Shown here piece by piece: positions 29,700 to 30,176 of a stretch of DNA of 30,176 bases. Location: positions 13,509 to 43,684 of the forward strand of contig FR895518.1 in NCBI GenBank assembly GCA_000434435.1. The letters run 5' to 3'. This DNA is from Firmicutes bacterium CAG:475. Lineage in GTDB: Bacteria; Bacillota; Clostridia; Christensenellales; CAG-917. The translations under genes were made by a program, and so were the position numbers. The notes beneath the pieces are model-generated. The model ran no database searches. It had not been told where the DNA came from and saw only the letters and a list, made by a program, of their open reading frames with translations. Position 1 is the stretch's first letter, and each line of letters starts with the position of its first letter.

Positions 29700-30176
29700 T
29701 TATTTGTCGATTTCGTCGTCTTTTTTAGCGTCGGTTTTTACCTCGGTTTGAGAGGAATTATTCTCCCCTTCCGGTCTGTTTATCTTTGACGAGAACAGAC
29801 TTTCGCCGGTTGACTCTTCGCCGAACAATGCGTTGATTTCGTCCTCATAGATGGTTTCTTTCTCATAAAGAGCTTTGACCATTGCGTCCATAATCGGACG
29901 ATTTGATTTCAATATATTCAAAGCGACCTGATATTGCGTATCGATGATGGTTTTGACTTCCTCGTCAATCTTTGCCGCTACCTCTTCGCTGTAATTGAGG
30001 TGCGACTGATAATCTCTGCCGAGGAACACTTCTTCGCTCGATCCGAGGTACATATTGCCGATAGAATCGGACATACCCCACTCGGTGACCATCTTTCTTG
30101 CAAGTTGCGTCGCTCTTTGTATGTCGTTGGACGCACCCGTGGAGATATCCTGAATGACGATTTCCTCCGCCGCTCT
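29700..30176 (-). CDS. ftsH: ATP-dependent zinc metalloprotease FtsH, C-terminal part (partial)
   Basis: The frame is open to the right edge and encodes the last 158 residues. The conserved segment RAAEEIVIQDISTGASNDIQ followed by RATQLARKMVTEWGMSD and FLGRDYQSHLNYSEEVAAKI is characteristic of the helical end of the FtsH protease domain. The AAA+ domain and HExxH zinc site lie outside. The tail after residue 110 is acidic and polar (GENNSSQTEVKTDAKKDDEI). FtsH degrades membrane and regulatory proteins. It is the first visible gene of a unit with cysE and cysS. Confidence 0.93.
   Translation of the reverse strand, partial: RAAEEIVIQDISTGASNDIQRATQLARKMVTEWGMSDSIGNMYLGSSEEVFLGRDYQSHLNYSEEVAAKIDEEVKTIIDTQYQVALNILKSNRPIMDAMVKALYEKETIYEDEINALFGEESTGESLFSSKINRPEGENNSSQTEVKTDAKKDDEIDK

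Overview
The window looks like a chromosomal segment of an anaerobic gut-type Clostridia (Firmicutes) genome. Evidence: consensus sigma-A type promoters and GGAGG ribosome sites throughout, oxygen-protection enzymes typical of strict anaerobes (desulfoferrodoxin, rubrerythrin), a BMP-family nucleoside ABC importer, and housekeeping genes (pyrG, guaA, dut, cysS, cysE, ftsH) with Clostridia-like sequences. The lineage below class level cannot be read from the sequence alone.

Layout. 1-650: the 3' part of a GntR-family regulator with a frameshift near its N-terminus, running off the left edge. 743-1255: no gene. 1256-7620: a compact oxygen/redox-stress island. On the minus strand it has (a) a rubredoxin-rich protein, a ferredoxin-rubrerythrin fusion and desulfoferrodoxin, (b) a NifX-like His-rich protein behind a decayed DUF134 gene, and (c) thioredoxin, rhodanese and a CoA-disulfide-reductase-like enzyme. 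One Crp/Fnr-family regulator is on the plus strand. Operons (a) and (c) share a near-identical dyad placed 34 bp upstream of the -10 box (about -41), which makes the Crp/Fnr protein the likely class II activator of both. The island ends in a polyferredoxin scrap fused to mobile-element debris (7528-8336): excisionase-like helix-turn-helix sequence and the 3' half of a tRNA-Arg, probably an attachment site.

8432-11196: a two-gene redox operon (CrtI-like flavoprotein plus an FAD/NAD/2Fe-2S reductase). 11322-13233: a rhodanese-PP-loop fusion (TtcA-like) and a nitroreductase-like flavoprotein, both minus. 13354-14385: an RNA-dense interval with two copies of a structured repeat ending in terminator-like hairpins, tRNA-Pro(GGG), tRNA-Arg(CCU) and a 144-bp tandem repeat that duplicates the tRNA-Arg 3' end and terminator. 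14623-15288: a conserved protein of unknown function.

15418-21070 (minus): a complete BMP/NupNOPQ-type nucleoside ABC importer, with the lipoprotein gene on its own consensus promoter and the ATPase and two permeases in an overlapping operon. The ATPase carries an unusual insertion of about 90 residues. It sits next to divergent nucleotide-biosynthesis genes: pyrG behind a probable attenuator, guaA, a GNAT gene and dut (21559-26094). 26287-30176 (minus): an alpha/beta hydrolase, then the ftsH (partial)-cysE-cysS operon, which links cysteine precursor synthesis to cysteine charging.

The most distinctive content is the self-contained redox regulon, its regulator whose best-supported start codon reads ATA, and the structured repeats around the tRNA genes.
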